Positions 36,477 through 45,843 of a DNA stretch of 64,000 nt are shown piece after piece. The stretch is taken from the NCBI GenBank assembly GCA_964438735.1, contig CAYTLW010000013.1, positions 1 to 64,000 of the forward strand. Direction: 5' to 3'. Source of the stretch: CAYTLW01 sp964438735. Its GTDB lineage: Bacteria > Myxococcota_A > UBA9042. The position numbers and the translations under genes are program-made. Numbering within the stretch: position 1 is the first letter of the stretch; each line of letters opens with the position of its first letter. The notes under the pieces are model-generated. The model saw only the letters and a program-made list of their open reading frames with translations. It was not told the origin of the DNA and made no database searches.

Positions 36477-37373
36477 ATGCCTTCGCTTCGTGACACCACA
36501 TCAAGTCGGGTCAACTGGCGCCGAATGGCCGGTGTCGGCGCCCTGATCGGCGGCCTGGGGGTGCTGGTCTGGTTGTCGGTGCAAGCCCACCATCACTTCA
36601 TCGCCAAGCCGCGTCTGCTGGACATGCGACACGTCGATCCGGTCGGCCGCACGGGCATCGCGACGACCCAGGTCACCGGCCTGGGGGGCGAGGCGGTGCC
36701 AACGCTGATGGACGATCTCAAGTCGAACAACTCGGCCCGGACGCGCAGCAAGTCCCTGGAGCTGTTGTCGGGCATCGATGATCCCCGCGTGGTGCCGGCC
36801 CTGGCGGCGGCCCTCGGCGACCCGAACCTGGGCATCCGCCTGGCCGCGTTGTCAGGCCTGGCGCGCACCGGCAACCCGCTGGCCGTGCCCCATCTCTGGC
36901 CGTTGCTCGAACACGGTGAGGATATGTTCCGCCACCGCGCCATCGTCGCCCTGGGGCTGGTGGTCGACGCTGATGGCGCCAGCAAATTGCTGGCCGAAAT
37001 CGGCAAATCGACCGGCCATGATCAACTGCTGATGGCCTGGTCGGCGGGGTTTGCCTTGCGGCGCCTGGAGCTCACCGAACGCTTCGCCATGGTCTCGCCC
37101 GGACCGCCCTATGACAGCCCGTCCGAGGCCGCTGAGCTGCAGTCCAAGGTCGACGAGGTGCACGCTGCGATCCGCGCTGGTACGGAGCTCGAGGCCAACG
37201 CGCGCAAATTGAGCGAGTTGACCACGGTGAGTTTCACGACCTGGGATTATGCCCACCAGATCGGTTTTCAGACGCTGGCCGTGCGCGGCCCGCAGGGAGT
37301 GCGCGGACTTGCCCGAATGGACAAGCCCATGAAGCCGCAGCCCTTGCTTGAAGGATTGAAGCTGAACCGTTGA
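36477..37373 (+). CDS. Membrane-anchored HEAT-repeat protein
   Basis: The 298-residue protein starts at the ATG at 36477 with GAGGAG at 6 bases. Residues about 17-37 form an N-terminal transmembrane helix. Residues 60-190 hold HEAT-like helical pairs: AVPTLMDDLKSNN, RVVPALAAALGDPNLGIRLA, NPLAVPHLWPLLEHGEDMFR. HEAT scaffolds usually mediate protein contacts; no catalytic motif is present. It precedes the two-component system by 113 bases, with a possible promoter in between. Confidence 0.7.
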   Translation: MPSLRDTTSSRVNWRRMAGVGALIGGLGVLVWLSVQAHHHFIAKPRLLDMRHVDPVGRTGIATTQVTGLGGEAVPTLMDDLKSNNSARTRSKSLELLSGIDDPRVVPALAAALGDPNLGIRLAALSGLARTGNPLAVPHLWPLLEHGEDMFRHRAIVALGLVVDADGASKLLAEIGKSTGHDQLLMAWSAGFALRRLELTERFAMVSPGPPYDSPSEAAELQSKVDEVHAAIRAGTELEANARKLSELTTVSFTTWDYAHQIGFQTLAVRGPQGVRGLARMDKPMKPQPLLEGLKLNR

Positions 37374-37398
37374 AGTAGCTCAACGCCCACGGCATAAG

Positions 37399-37426
37399 TT
37401 GAATCTGGCGGTCTGCGCGTTACATT
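37399..37426 (+). promoter_or_regulatory. Candidate promoter for the two-component operon
   Basis: TTGAAT (37399-37404), a 16-base spacer and TACATT (37421-37426) lie 60 bases before the response-regulator ATG. Confidence 0.4.
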
Positions 37427-37486
37427 AGGCGTCGCAGGGTGCAGTGACGCACCCCGAATGCGCCCGCCGCGGTCAAGGACTATCTC

Positions 37487-38200
37487 ATGGCACGTGTGTT
37501 GCTCGTGGACGACGATGTGCGCCTTGGCCATCTGCTGGAGCGCCTTTTCAAGCCCGAGGGCTTTCAGATCGAGCTGGTGACCGATGGCCTGCAGGGGGTG
37601 CGCCGCGCCACCGGCGAAGTCTTCGATCTGGTCATCCTGGACGTGATGTTGCCCGGTCTGGATGGCTTCGAGGCCTTGCGCCGGATTCGAGGCGTCTCCC
37701 AGGTGCCGGTGATCATGCTCACGGCCAAGGGCACCGACAACGACCGGATCGTCGGCCTGGAGTTGGGCGCCGACGACTACCTGCCCAAACCATTCAACCC
37801 GCGCGAGCTGGTCGCCCGCGTCAAAGCGGTGATGCGGCGGGCGGATAGCACGGGGCGGAGCACTGCCCGGCCGGATCTCCTGCACTCGTCGGGGATCGAG
37901 ATGGACCCGGCGCGACGCGAGGTGCGAGTGGACGGCGAGCCCGTGCACCTGACCACCACCGAGTTCGATCTGTTGCGTTGCTTCCTGCGCCATCCGGGGC
38001 AGGTGCTCTCTCGAGATGCCTTGATGGACATGCTGCGCGGGGTCGGTTACGCCGCATACGATCGCTCCATCGATGTGCACGTGAAGAATCTGCGTGCCAA
38101 GATCGAAGAGGATCCTCGCAATCCCAAGCGGATCAAGACCGTCTGGGGCACCGGGTACATGCTGGCGGCGGACCAGGTCGCCGGTGACCCGGTCGTTTAG
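37487..38200 (+). CDS. OmpR/CpxR-family response regulator
   Basis: The 237-residue protein has a receiver domain with acidic pocket DDD (8-10), phospho-acceptor Asp52, Thr79 and Lys101 (in PKPF). A winged-helix DNA-binding domain follows (about 135-230), with LTTTEFDLLRCFLRHPGQVLS and the terminal VWGTGYML hairpin. AAGGA lies 7 bases upstream of the ATG. It pairs with the histidine kinase 21 bases downstream. Regulatory targets are unknown; the co-transcribed FadL-like porin and membrane proteins suggest an envelope response. Confidence 0.93.
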   Translation: MARVLLVDDDVRLGHLLERLFKPEGFQIELVTDGLQGVRRATGEVFDLVILDVMLPGLDGFEALRRIRGVSQVPVIMLTAKGTDNDRIVGLELGADDYLPKPFNPRELVARVKAVMRRADSTGRSTARPDLLHSSGIEMDPARREVRVDGEPVHLTTTEFDLLRCFLRHPGQVLSRDALMDMLRGVGYAAYDRSIDVHVKNLRAKIEEDPRNPKRIKTVWGTGYMLAADQVAGDPVV

Positions 38201-38221
38201 CCGCTAGGGCGGTCTCCCCAC

Positions 38222-39421
38222 GTGCACAGCGACGGATCAAGGCCCGAAGGGCAACAGGCGCTCGGTCGATTCGACCTGCTCTCGCTGGCCATCAGCCTGG
38301 TCGGTCTGGTCGCCCTGGCCAGCGCGGGCCTGCTCTACATGCGTGTCGGCGGGCCGATCCAATGGACCGGCTTCTCGGGCGTGATCCTGGCCCTGATGAT
38401 GATCGCCGCGGCGGCGTTGATCAGCCACTACGTCGCCGTCGCCATGGCCCGCCAGCGCCTGCACGAGCGACTCGCCATGATGCGCGAAGCGGCCCACCAA
38501 CTGGGCATGGGCGACCTGCAGGTCGAGGTGCCCGAAGGCGAAGATGACCTGGGCAACGTCGGCCGTTCGCTGAACACCATGTCCTGGCGCATCTCCCGAC
38601 TGCTGACGGCGCAAAGAGACCTGCTCTCGGGCGTTTCCCATGAGCTTCGATCCCCCCTGGCCCGGATCAGCGTGTCCCTGGAGTTGATCGAGCAGGACCT
38701 GACCGCGGCCTCCGCCGACACCGACTTGATCGACGGCATCCGCGAGGAGGTGACCCTGCTTGAGCGGCACATCTCGCGCCTGCTGGAGGCCCAACGCGTC
38801 TCGCGCGATCGCGTGCTGGTCGAGCGCAAGCCGCTGGCCCTGGACGCCCTGGTACGGCGTGTGATCCGGCGCGAGCGCCTGCGCCTGGAGAAGGCCGGCT
38901 TCGTCGTGCAGACCGACCTGCGCCTGGGCGATCGCGAGGTGCTCGGCGACGACAACGCGCTCGATCGTGTGCTCTCGACCTTGTTGGAGAACGCGGTGCA
39001 ATACGCCAGCGAAGCGCTGGACGCCGACGGCCAGCCGCTCACCCCAGAGCTGCGCCTGGAGACCGTGAGCGACCCACGGGGCGCGATCATCCGGGTGATG
39101 GATCGCGGTCCGGGGCTCACCGCAGAGCAGTGCAGGCGGGTCTTCGAACCCTTCTATCGCACCGACGCCTCGCGCAACGCCAACACCGGTGGCACCGGTC
39201 TGGGCATGTACCTGACCCGGCGCATCTGCAAGGCCCATGGCGGACAGGCCAGGGCGTGGCCGCGTCCCGGCGGCGGCCTGGTGGTAGAATTACAACTCCC
39301 CGTCCGCGGCCAGAAGGAACTCAAGGAGACCATGCGGGTGCAGGTGGACAGCGCGGCCATGGTTGACTCCCACGACCCTGCCGTCGATGCCGACGCCGGG
39401 CTCGAGGACGAGTCCCCTTGA
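38222..39421 (+). CDS. HAMP-containing sensor histidine kinase
   Basis: The 399-residue kinase starts at GTG 38222. Two transmembrane helices (about 18-40 and 50-73) are separated by only about ten residues, so there is almost no external sensor domain. A HAMP-like linker precedes the H box SHELRSPLARI with His140. The N box NAVQYA, G1 DRGPGL and G2 GGTGLGMYL are intact. A 45-residue acidic tail follows the ATPase domain. With so small an external loop it likely senses through the membrane or a partner. Its stop overlaps the next start (TTGA). Confidence 0.92.
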   Translation: MHSDGSRPEGQQALGRFDLLSLAISLVGLVALASAGLLYMRVGGPIQWTGFSGVILALMMIAAAALISHYVAVAMARQRLHERLAMMREAAHQLGMGDLQVEVPEGEDDLGNVGRSLNTMSWRISRLLTAQRDLLSGVSHELRSPLARISVSLELIEQDLTAASADTDLIDGIREEVTLLERHISRLLEAQRVSRDRVLVERKPLALDALVRRVIRRERLRLEKAGFVVQTDLRLGDREVLGDDNALDRVLSTLLENAVQYASEALDADGQPLTPELRLETVSDPRGAIIRVMDRGPGLTAEQCRRVFEPFYRTDASRNANTGGTGLGMYLTRRICKAHGGQARAWPRPGGGLVVELQLPVRGQKELKETMRVQVDSAAMVDSHDPAVDADAGLEDESP

Positions 39422-40737
39422 ATCGGCGCCTCCAGTTGGCCACCGTGGCCCTGCTTGGCTGCTTGCTGCCGAGCGCCGGGCTGCAGGCCAGTACGCTGGA
39501 GGTGTATGGCTTTGGCGCCCGGGCGATCGGCCTGGCCGGCGCTGGCGAAGCGGTCGCTGAAGACTATTTCGCGACCTATACCAACCCGGCCAACCTGGTC
39601 CTGGCGGACCGTGTGCACTTCGGCATCGGCGGCCACCTCATCGGCAACGACTTCGCCATCGACCGGGTCGCTGGCCAGAGTCGTTACCCGTCGATCCTGC
39701 CCGACGACCTGCTGACCGGGCACATTGGCGTATCGGCCCCCCTGGGCGGCTGGTTCGCCAGGCGCCTGGCCATCGGCGTGGCCATGCACATCCCCCTCGG
39801 CTCGCCGACCCGCATCACCTCGTACGACTACCGCACGCCGCAGGTCGTGCTCTATGACTCCATCGGCGACCGGCTGGTGGTGGTATTTGGCCTCGGATTG
39901 CGCGTCTTCGACTGGCTGTCGGTGGGCGTGTCGACCCAGCTGTTGGCGAGCCTGGAGGGCAGCGGCACGTTCCGCCTGAGCGCCCTGGACCACCGCTTCA
40001 CCAGCAAGGCCCTGGACATCGACCTGCTCTCTCGCCTGTACCCCATCGCCGGGCTGACCCTGCATCCCGGCGACAGCTTTCGCCTGTCCCTGGTCTGGCG
40101 CGGCGAGGCGAAGGTGGACTACGCGCTGCCTCTGGAGGTCTTCGTCGAGGAGCTGGGTACCGTCGATTTCAGCGTCGCCGGTGTCGGCTTGTACAGCCCG
40201 GATACCTTCATCGCCGCGGCGTCGTGGCGTTTTGGTGAGCGCGCCTTGATCACTGCTGGCGCTGGTTGGGCGCGCTGGTCGGCCATGCCGCCGCTGGCCC
40301 CGAAGGTCCACCTGGACATGGCCGGTGAGCAGATCAGCAGCGCCGACTCGCCGCTGCAGCTGTTGCACGTGCGATCGACGCAGATCGACATGGCCGCCAA
40401 GGACATCGTGGTGCCGCGCCTGGGGGCGGAGTTTCAGCAGGTGGATTGGTGGCGTTGGCGGGCGGGTGTGCGCTATCGGCCGACGCCCTTTCCCAAAGCC
40501 GATGGCAGCGCCAACTACCTGGACTCGGCAGCCACCACCATGGCCCTGGGCGGGACCCTGGTGTTGCGCGACGAGCAAGAGGTTGCCCGCCGGCCCCTGC
40601 AGGTGGATATTGCCCTCGGCTGGACACGGCTGGCCCGCCGCACGGTCGACAAGCGCCAGCCGGGCGATCCGGTGGCTGGAACCTCGGTCCACGGCGGCAG
40701 CTGGCGCCTGGCCCTGACCGTGCACCACGACTTCTGA
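39418..40737 (+). CDS. FadL/OMPP1-family outer-membrane transport protein
   Basis: The 439-residue protein starts at TTG 39418, which overlaps the kinase stop; GAGGA lies 9 bases upstream. The signal peptide is cleaved near LQA (residue 24). The mature N-terminus, STLEVYGFGARAIGLAGAGE followed by YTNPANLV, is the hallmark plug of FadL/TodX proteins, which import fatty acids or other hydrophobic compounds. The rest is beta-barrel and ends with an aromatic (HHDF). Co-transcription with the two-component system suggests regulated import or membrane surveillance. Confidence 0.85.
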   Translation: MNRRLQLATVALLGCLLPSAGLQASTLEVYGFGARAIGLAGAGEAVAEDYFATYTNPANLVLADRVHFGIGGHLIGNDFAIDRVAGQSRYPSILPDDLLTGHIGVSAPLGGWFARRLAIGVAMHIPLGSPTRITSYDYRTPQVVLYDSIGDRLVVVFGLGLRVFDWLSVGVSTQLLASLEGSGTFRLSALDHRFTSKALDIDLLSRLYPIAGLTLHPGDSFRLSLVWRGEAKVDYALPLEVFVEELGTVDFSVAGVGLYSPDTFIAAASWRFGERALITAGAGWARWSAMPPLAPKVHLDMAGEQISSADSPLQLLHVRSTQIDMAAKDIVVPRLGAEFQQVDWWRWRAGVRYRPTPFPKADGSANYLDSAATTMALGGTLVLRDEQEVARRPLQVDIALGWTRLARRTVDKRQPGDPVAGTSVHGGSWRLALTVHHDF

Positions 40738-40747
40738 GGGTCAACGA

Positions 40748-41764
40748 ATGGAGCCACAGGTCATCGAGCACGGCGAGGTGATCGACGACGATCCGGGGCC
40801 GGCCATGGACGCGCCGAAAGGGCGGAGCCGATGGCTCGGATTCGTCGGCGCCCTGTGCGGCGCACTGCTGCTGCTGGCCGCGGTCGTCTGGACCGTGGGC
40901 CACGAGCGATATCGGGCGGGCATCACGCCTCAAGACGGAGCCCTCAGCGCGGCAGCGGCCATCGTGGATGCCGAGCTGGAGCCTGGCGATGGCATGGCCT
41001 TCGCGCCCTCCTGGTCGGCCACACAGCGCTGGCGCATGGCGCGGATCTACTCCGATCATGCGATCGACTTCGCCACGTCCGCCAGCCTGGCCTGGCCCAT
41101 CGAGCCGTGGGACCTGCACAACTTCCAGCGCCTGTGGATCCTGGCCAGCCACGGCCGGGGCGATCAGCTGGACGTGACGCGATTGGGCACCCTGCTGCGC
41201 AACGAGGAGTTGGGCGACGGGGTCTCCCTGCTGCTGGTGGACCTGCCGGACTCGGGCACCATCTTCGACTTCCTGGACCTGCTGGAGGCGGCGACCATGG
41301 AGCGGATCGGCGGCGATGGTGCGGTCGAGCGCTGCCGGGCCCGAGGCGGCAAGCAAAACTGTCGCGGCGAGTGGTGGCGCGACGTCTACGCAGACTGGAA
41401 TGAGGTCGGCGGAACCCGCCACCGATGCATGTTCATCCAGCCCCACCCCGGCGGCGGTCTGACGCGCCTGTCCTGGGCGGACGTGCCTGTGGGGGACGTG
41501 GTGGCTGGCCGCTTTGGCAATCGCCTCTGGGCCGTACGTCACGAAGAGGGCAGTGAGGTGGAGCTGCGGGTCGTGGTCGGCAACCGGGTCCGCATGGAGC
41601 TGCGACTGCAGCCGTCGGACTATCGCTATCACGCCTTCCGCATCGACCTGGCGCCTGCCGAGCGTGGCTTGCCGGTCGCGTTCGAGATTCGGGCCGAGGA
41701 CCACACCTGGCGGCAGACCTGCCTGGACGCCCGCTTGCTGAAGGCGGGGGCGCCGGCGCTGTGA
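40748..41764 (+). CDS. Single-span membrane protein of unknown function
   Basis: The 338-residue protein has an acidic cytoplasmic N-terminus, one transmembrane helix (about 30-51) and a periplasmic domain of about 285 residues with no family I recognise. Features include WSATQRWRMARIYSDHAIDF, a Cys pair in RCRARGGKQNCRGEW and CMFIQPHP. It lies 10 bases after the FadL-like gene (GAGGG upstream) and overlaps mutY by 4 bases, so it is part of the same translated string. Confidence 0.6.
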   Translation: MEPQVIEHGEVIDDDPGPAMDAPKGRSRWLGFVGALCGALLLLAAVVWTVGHERYRAGITPQDGALSAAAAIVDAELEPGDGMAFAPSWSATQRWRMARIYSDHAIDFATSASLAWPIEPWDLHNFQRLWILASHGRGDQLDVTRLGTLLRNEELGDGVSLLLVDLPDSGTIFDFLDLLEAATMERIGGDGAVERCRARGGKQNCRGEWWRDVYADWNEVGGTRHRCMFIQPHPGGGLTRLSWADVPVGDVVAGRFGNRLWAVRHEEGSEVELRVVVGNRVRMELRLQPSDYRYHAFRIDLAPAERGLPVAFEIRAEDHTWRQTCLDARLLKAGAPAL

Positions 41765-42903
41765 AGCCGGCCGCGGCCGCCTCGAGACAGCGCCTGCTGA
41801 TGCGCTGGCACGGCGTCAATCGCCGGCCATTGCCCTGGCGCCGGCCAGCAGGGGAGCGCCCGCCCGCCTATGTCGTGCTGGTCTCTGAGTCCATGCTCCA
41901 GCAGACCCGGGTCGAGACCGTGCTCGACTACTTCGAGCGCTGGATGGCGCGCTGGCCGACCCTGGCCGACCTGGCCGCGGCCCCGCTGGACGACGTGCTC
42001 GCCCAGTGGTCCGGGCTGGGCTACTACAATCGAGCCCGCAATCTGCACGCCGCGGCGCGCCAGATCGTCGCCCTGCACAACGGTCAGCTGCCGACGGATG
42101 TGCGCTCCCTGGCCGCCTTGCCCGGTGTGGGTCCCTATACCCTGGGTGCCCTGCGCTCCATCGCCCTGGGCCAGCCCGCACCCCTGGTCGATGGCAACGT
42201 CGGGCGGGTGCTGTCGCGATGGTTCGAGTTGGAGGCGCCGGCAGCGAGTGCCTCCGGGCGAAAGGAACAGTGGCGCCTGGCCGGCGAGCTGCTCGAAGAA
42301 GGGCCAGCGCACGCTGCGCCGGGGCTCTGGAACGAATCGCTCATGGAGTTGGGCGCGTTGATCTGCCGACCGCGACGGCCCGATTGTGGCGCCTGTCCGG
42401 TGGTGGACACCTGCCAGGCCCACGCCAGCGGCCGCCAGGACGAGTTGCCCAGGCCGGCGATCCGCCGCCCGCCGACACCGGTGAGCGCGGCCGCCCTGGT
42501 GGCCTTGTGTCGCGACGATGAGGACCGGCTGCATGTATTGCTGGGCCAGCGACCGGCTCGGGGGCGCTGGCCACGTTTGTGGCAGCCGCCCATGTTCGAG
42601 GGCGCCGACGCCCAGCAGATTCTGGCCCGGCGCCTGGCCAGCAACGGCATCACCGCCCGCGGGTCCCTGCCGCCTGTCGTGCACGTGCTGACCCATCGTC
42701 GTTACGAGGTGCACACAGCGTGGACCTGGGTCGACGACCTGGCCCTGGGCGCGGCGTTGGCCGGCACCGAACACATCGCCTGGCGCTGGCAGCCGCTGGC
42801 CCAGGCGACACAGCGCGGGCAGGGTCTGTCACGCCTCGCCGTTCGACTGCTCGAGCAGGCCGCCGCTGCTCCGGCCATCTCGGGCCAGCGTGGCGATCGC
42901 TGA
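41761..42903 (+). CDS. mutY: A/G-specific adenine glycosylase
   Basis: The enzyme removes adenine mispaired with 8-oxoguanine. It has 380 residues. Catalytic Glu43 is in VSESMLQQTR and Asp144 in PLVDGNVGRV; the helix-hairpin-helix is LPGVGPYTLGAL. The [4Fe-4S] ligands are Cys202, Cys209, Cys212 and Cys218 in the C-x6-C-x2-C-x5-C pattern. The C-terminal Nudix-like lesion-recognition domain is present (about 250-365). The GTG start overlaps the previous stop (GTGA). It is the last gene of the two-component/FadL operon. Confidence 0.95.
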   Translation: MKPAAAASRQRLLMRWHGVNRRPLPWRRPAGERPPAYVVLVSESMLQQTRVETVLDYFERWMARWPTLADLAAAPLDDVLAQWSGLGYYNRARNLHAAARQIVALHNGQLPTDVRSLAALPGVGPYTLGALRSIALGQPAPLVDGNVGRVLSRWFELEAPAASASGRKEQWRLAGELLEEGPAHAAPGLWNESLMELGALICRPRRPDCGACPVVDTCQAHASGRQDELPRPAIRRPPTPVSAAALVALCRDDEDRLHVLLGQRPARGRWPRLWQPPMFEGADAQQILARRLASNGITARGSLPPVVHVLTHRRYEVHTAWTWVDDLALGAALAGTEHIAWRWQPLAQATQRGQGLSRLAVRLLEQAAAAPAISGQRGDR

Positions 42904-42949
42904 AGGTCGCGTAGTCGTTTCCAGATCGTGTCCGTTCATGGGTCTTTAT

Positions 42950-42978
42950 TTGTCAACAGCGGGCCCGCACGCCATGCT
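42950..42978 (+). promoter_or_regulatory. Candidate promoter for the patatin-like gene
   Basis: TTGTCA (42950-42955), a 17-base spacer and CATGCT (42973-42978) lie about 35 bases before the start codon. Confidence 0.35.
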
Positions 42979-43013
42979 GCCCGATGGGCCCTCGCACGGG
43001 GTCGGGAGGTCAA

Positions 43014-44378
43014 ATGGGCATCACCTTCGTCGAGAAGAGCCATCGCAAGCGCCCGCGCGCCAAGGTCGCGCTCGTGCTGGCCGGCGGCGCCATCAGCGGC
43101 GGCGCGTTCAAGCTCGGCGGCATGATCGCCCTGAACTCCTACCTGGTGGACCGCTCGGTCACCGACTTCGACATCTACGTCGGCATCTCGGCCGGCGCCT
43201 TCCTGGCCGCGCCGCTATCGGCCGGCATCGAGCCTGAGGAGCTGTTGCGCTCCATCGAGGGACGCAGCGAGCGGATCTCCCAGTTCTCACCGCTGGACTT
43301 CTACCGGCCGAACTGGCGCGAGTTCATCAGCAAGCCCCTGTCGTTTGCCCGCGATGCGGTGACCACCCTGCCGGCGGCGACCTTCGCCATCGCTCGCCAA
43401 CTGGGTCGCAATCGGCCGCTTCTGGTCAACCGGGTGCGCGCATTTATCGACGAGCCGAGCGTGCGCAACGCCGAGCAATTGATCTGGCCCATCGTGGTCG
43501 ACTTCAACCGCAACAGTGACCTTCAACGTGGCCTGAGCTACCTGCCCAGCGGCCTGTTCGACAACTCCGGCCTCGAACGCTTCGTGCGCGAGAATCTCAA
43601 GCGCAACGGCATGCCCAACCACTTCCGCCTGCTCAAGCTGGAGCGCGGTTGCTCGCTCTACATCGGCGCCACCAACCTCAACACCGCCACGCCAGCGGTG
43701 TTCGGCCACGATGAAGACTGCTCGTTGACCATCAGCGAGGCGGTACAGGCCTCCACCGCCATCCCCGGCTTCTATCGGCCGGCGCGAATCAACGGCCAGG
43801 ATTATGTCGACGCCGCCGTGCGCAAGACGGCCAACATCTCCGAGGCGGTCAAACATGGCGCCGAGCTGGTCATCGCCTACAACCCCTTCCGCCCTTTCGT
43901 GAACTACTACGCCGACCAGCTCCTGCACGGCCAGCGCTCCATCTCCGACATGGGCATCATCACGGTGATCAACCAGGCGTTCCGCACCCTGCTGCATACC
44001 CGTCTCATGCTCGGCATCGAGAAGCTGCGCATGAACCCGGACTTCAAGGGCGACGTGATCTTGATCGAACCCAGCGAGACCGACACCAAGTTCTTCAACT
44101 TGAACCCGCTGGCATTCTGGCGCCGGGCCGAAGCCGCCGAGCACGGCTTCACCTCGGTCAAGGAAGGCATCGAACGCCACCATGAGCGCATCGAAAGTAT
44201 CCTGACCCGCTACGGGATCCGCACCGATCTCAGTCGCTTGCAGGAGAGCACCGACGAGATCCGGGAGGCCCGTTACGACGAGGCCGCGATCATGGACGTG
44301 CTCGAGCGCGAGGTGCATGGGCCGACCCCGGCATCGCCCCGCCGCGCGCCCGCCTTGCGCGTCGTGGGCGAGGATTGA
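43014..44378 (+). CDS. Patatin-like phospholipase
   Basis: The protein is a 454-residue predicted acyl hydrolase. GGAGG lies 4 bases before the ATG at 43014. The oxyanion-hole glycines are in LAGGAISGGAFKLGG (22-36), the nucleophile in GISAG (Ser59), and the catalytic Asp probably Asp266 in YVDAAV. That motif is usually DG(G/A); here Ala replaces the Gly. No signal peptide is seen, so it is cytoplasmic or peripheral. The C-terminal third is helical and not assigned. Substrate is unknown; phospholipids are the usual guess. Confidence 0.85.
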   Translation: MGITFVEKSHRKRPRAKVALVLAGGAISGGAFKLGGMIALNSYLVDRSVTDFDIYVGISAGAFLAAPLSAGIEPEELLRSIEGRSERISQFSPLDFYRPNWREFISKPLSFARDAVTTLPAATFAIARQLGRNRPLLVNRVRAFIDEPSVRNAEQLIWPIVVDFNRNSDLQRGLSYLPSGLFDNSGLERFVRENLKRNGMPNHFRLLKLERGCSLYIGATNLNTATPAVFGHDEDCSLTISEAVQASTAIPGFYRPARINGQDYVDAAVRKTANISEAVKHGAELVIAYNPFRPFVNYYADQLLHGQRSISDMGIITVINQAFRTLLHTRLMLGIEKLRMNPDFKGDVILIEPSETDTKFFNLNPLAFWRRAEAAEHGFTSVKEGIERHHERIESILTRYGIRTDLSRLQESTDEIREARYDEAAIMDVLEREVHGPTPASPRRAPALRVVGED

Positions 44379-44403
44379 GTCCAACCCTGGCACGCGCTAG
44401 CCT
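44375..44403 (+). promoter_or_regulatory. Candidate promoter for glmM-pdxJ-nnr
   Basis: TTGAGT (44375-44380), a 17-base spacer and TAGCCT (44398-44403) lie 56 bases before the glmM ATG and overlap the end of the patatin gene. Confidence 0.4.
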
Positions 44404-44459
44404 GCAGCCCCGCAATCGGATGCCGCGCCTCACCCGGCAGCGCTCCGTTGGAGGCAGCG

Positions 44460-45827
44460 ATGGCAGCGATCGAACGACGCCTGTTCGGCACCGACGGAAT
44501 CCGTGGTGAGGCCAACGCCGGCGTGATGACGGTGGAGACCGCGGTCGCCATCGGCCGCGCGGTCGGCGCCACCTTCGATTCGCGCCACGAGCGCGTGCGG
44601 GTGCTGATCGGCAAGGACACCCGGCGCAGCTGCTACCTCTTCGAGATGGCGCTGGTCGCGGGCGCCTGCTCCGTGGGCGCCGAGCCCTACCTGCTGGGGC
44701 CGCTGCCCACCCCGGGCATCGCGTTCATGACCCGCGGCATGCGCGCGGACGTGGGCGTGGTCATCTCGGCCTCGCACAACCCCTTCCAGGACAATGGCAT
44801 CAAGCTCTTTGGCGGCGATGGCTACAAGCTGCCCGACCGCGTCGAGGCCGAGATCGAGGCCTGGATGGCCGATGACGCCGCCATCGCCGAGGCTGTGGCC
44901 ACAGGAGCAGATATCGGGCGGGCCTATCGCATCGAGGACTCACGTGGACGGTACGTGGTCTACCTCAAGACCACCTTCCCCAACGACCTGACCCTGGATG
45001 GCGTGCGAATCGCGGTCGATTGCGCCAACGGGGCTGGCTACAAGGTCGCCCCCGCCGTCTTCGAGGAGTTGGGCGCCCACGTGGTCACGCGTGGCGTGTC
45101 CCCCAACGGCCTCAACATCAACGAGGGCTGCGGCGCCCTGCACCCGGGCTCCCTGGCCGAGATGGTGCGCGAAAATGACTGTCACATCGGCGTGGCGCTG
45201 GACGGCGACGCCGACCGCTGCATCCTCATCGACGAGCGCGGTGAGATCGTCGATGGCGACCAGATCCTCGCCCTGTGTGCCACCCGCCTGGCGCGTACCG
45301 GCTCACTGGCCCGCAACGCCCTGGTGGTCACGGTGATGAGCAACTATGGCCTGGAGATGGCCATGCGCGATCACGGCATCCGCCTGGTCCGCACCGACGT
45401 CGGCGATCGCTACGTGGTCGAGGCCATGCGCAAGGGTGGCTACAATCTCGGCGGCGAGCAGAGCGGCCATATCGTGCACCTGGACCACAGCACCACCGGC
45501 GACGGCGTGCAGACGGCGCTGCAGGTTCTGTCCATCATGCAGCGCGAGCAGATTCCCTTGTCCGAACTGCGCACTGTGATGTCGCCGGCGCCGCAGACGC
45601 TGATCAATGTCATGGTCAGCAGCAAGCCCTCGCTGAGTACGCTGTCCGGCGTGTCGCGCGAGATCGTTCGCGCCGAGAAGAGCCTGGAGGGCACGGGCCG
45701 GGTGCTGGTTCGCTATTCCGGTACCGAAAAGAAGTGCCGCGTCATGGTCGAGGGCCAGGATGAAGCCGCCGTTCACAAGCACGCGGCCACGATCGCCGAG
45801 GCGATCACCGACGCCATCGGCGCCTGA
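44460..45827 (+). CDS. glmM: Phosphoglucosamine mutase
   Basis: The enzyme converts glucosamine-6-phosphate to glucosamine-1-phosphate for UDP-GlcNAc, peptidoglycan and LPS. It has 455 residues. The phosphoserine loop is SASHNP (Ser105), the metal loop DGDADR, and the sugar-binding GGEQSGH is present. The C-terminal phosphate loop RYSGTEKKCRVMVEG is intact. The ATG at 44460 follows GGAGG at 5 bases. It lies 16 bases before pdxJ. Confidence 0.97.
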   Translation: MAAIERRLFGTDGIRGEANAGVMTVETAVAIGRAVGATFDSRHERVRVLIGKDTRRSCYLFEMALVAGACSVGAEPYLLGPLPTPGIAFMTRGMRADVGVVISASHNPFQDNGIKLFGGDGYKLPDRVEAEIEAWMADDAAIAEAVATGADIGRAYRIEDSRGRYVVYLKTTFPNDLTLDGVRIAVDCANGAGYKVAPAVFEELGAHVVTRGVSPNGLNINEGCGALHPGSLAEMVRENDCHIGVALDGDADRCILIDERGEIVDGDQILALCATRLARTGSLARNALVVTVMSNYGLEMAMRDHGIRLVRTDVGDRYVVEAMRKGGYNLGGEQSGHIVHLDHSTTGDGVQTALQVLSIMQREQIPLSELRTVMSPAPQTLINVMVSSKPSLSTLSGVSREIVRAEKSLEGTGRVLVRYSGTEKKCRVMVEGQDEAAVHKHAATIAEAITDAIGA

Positions 45828-45843
45828 CGAAGGGAGTGTTCCG

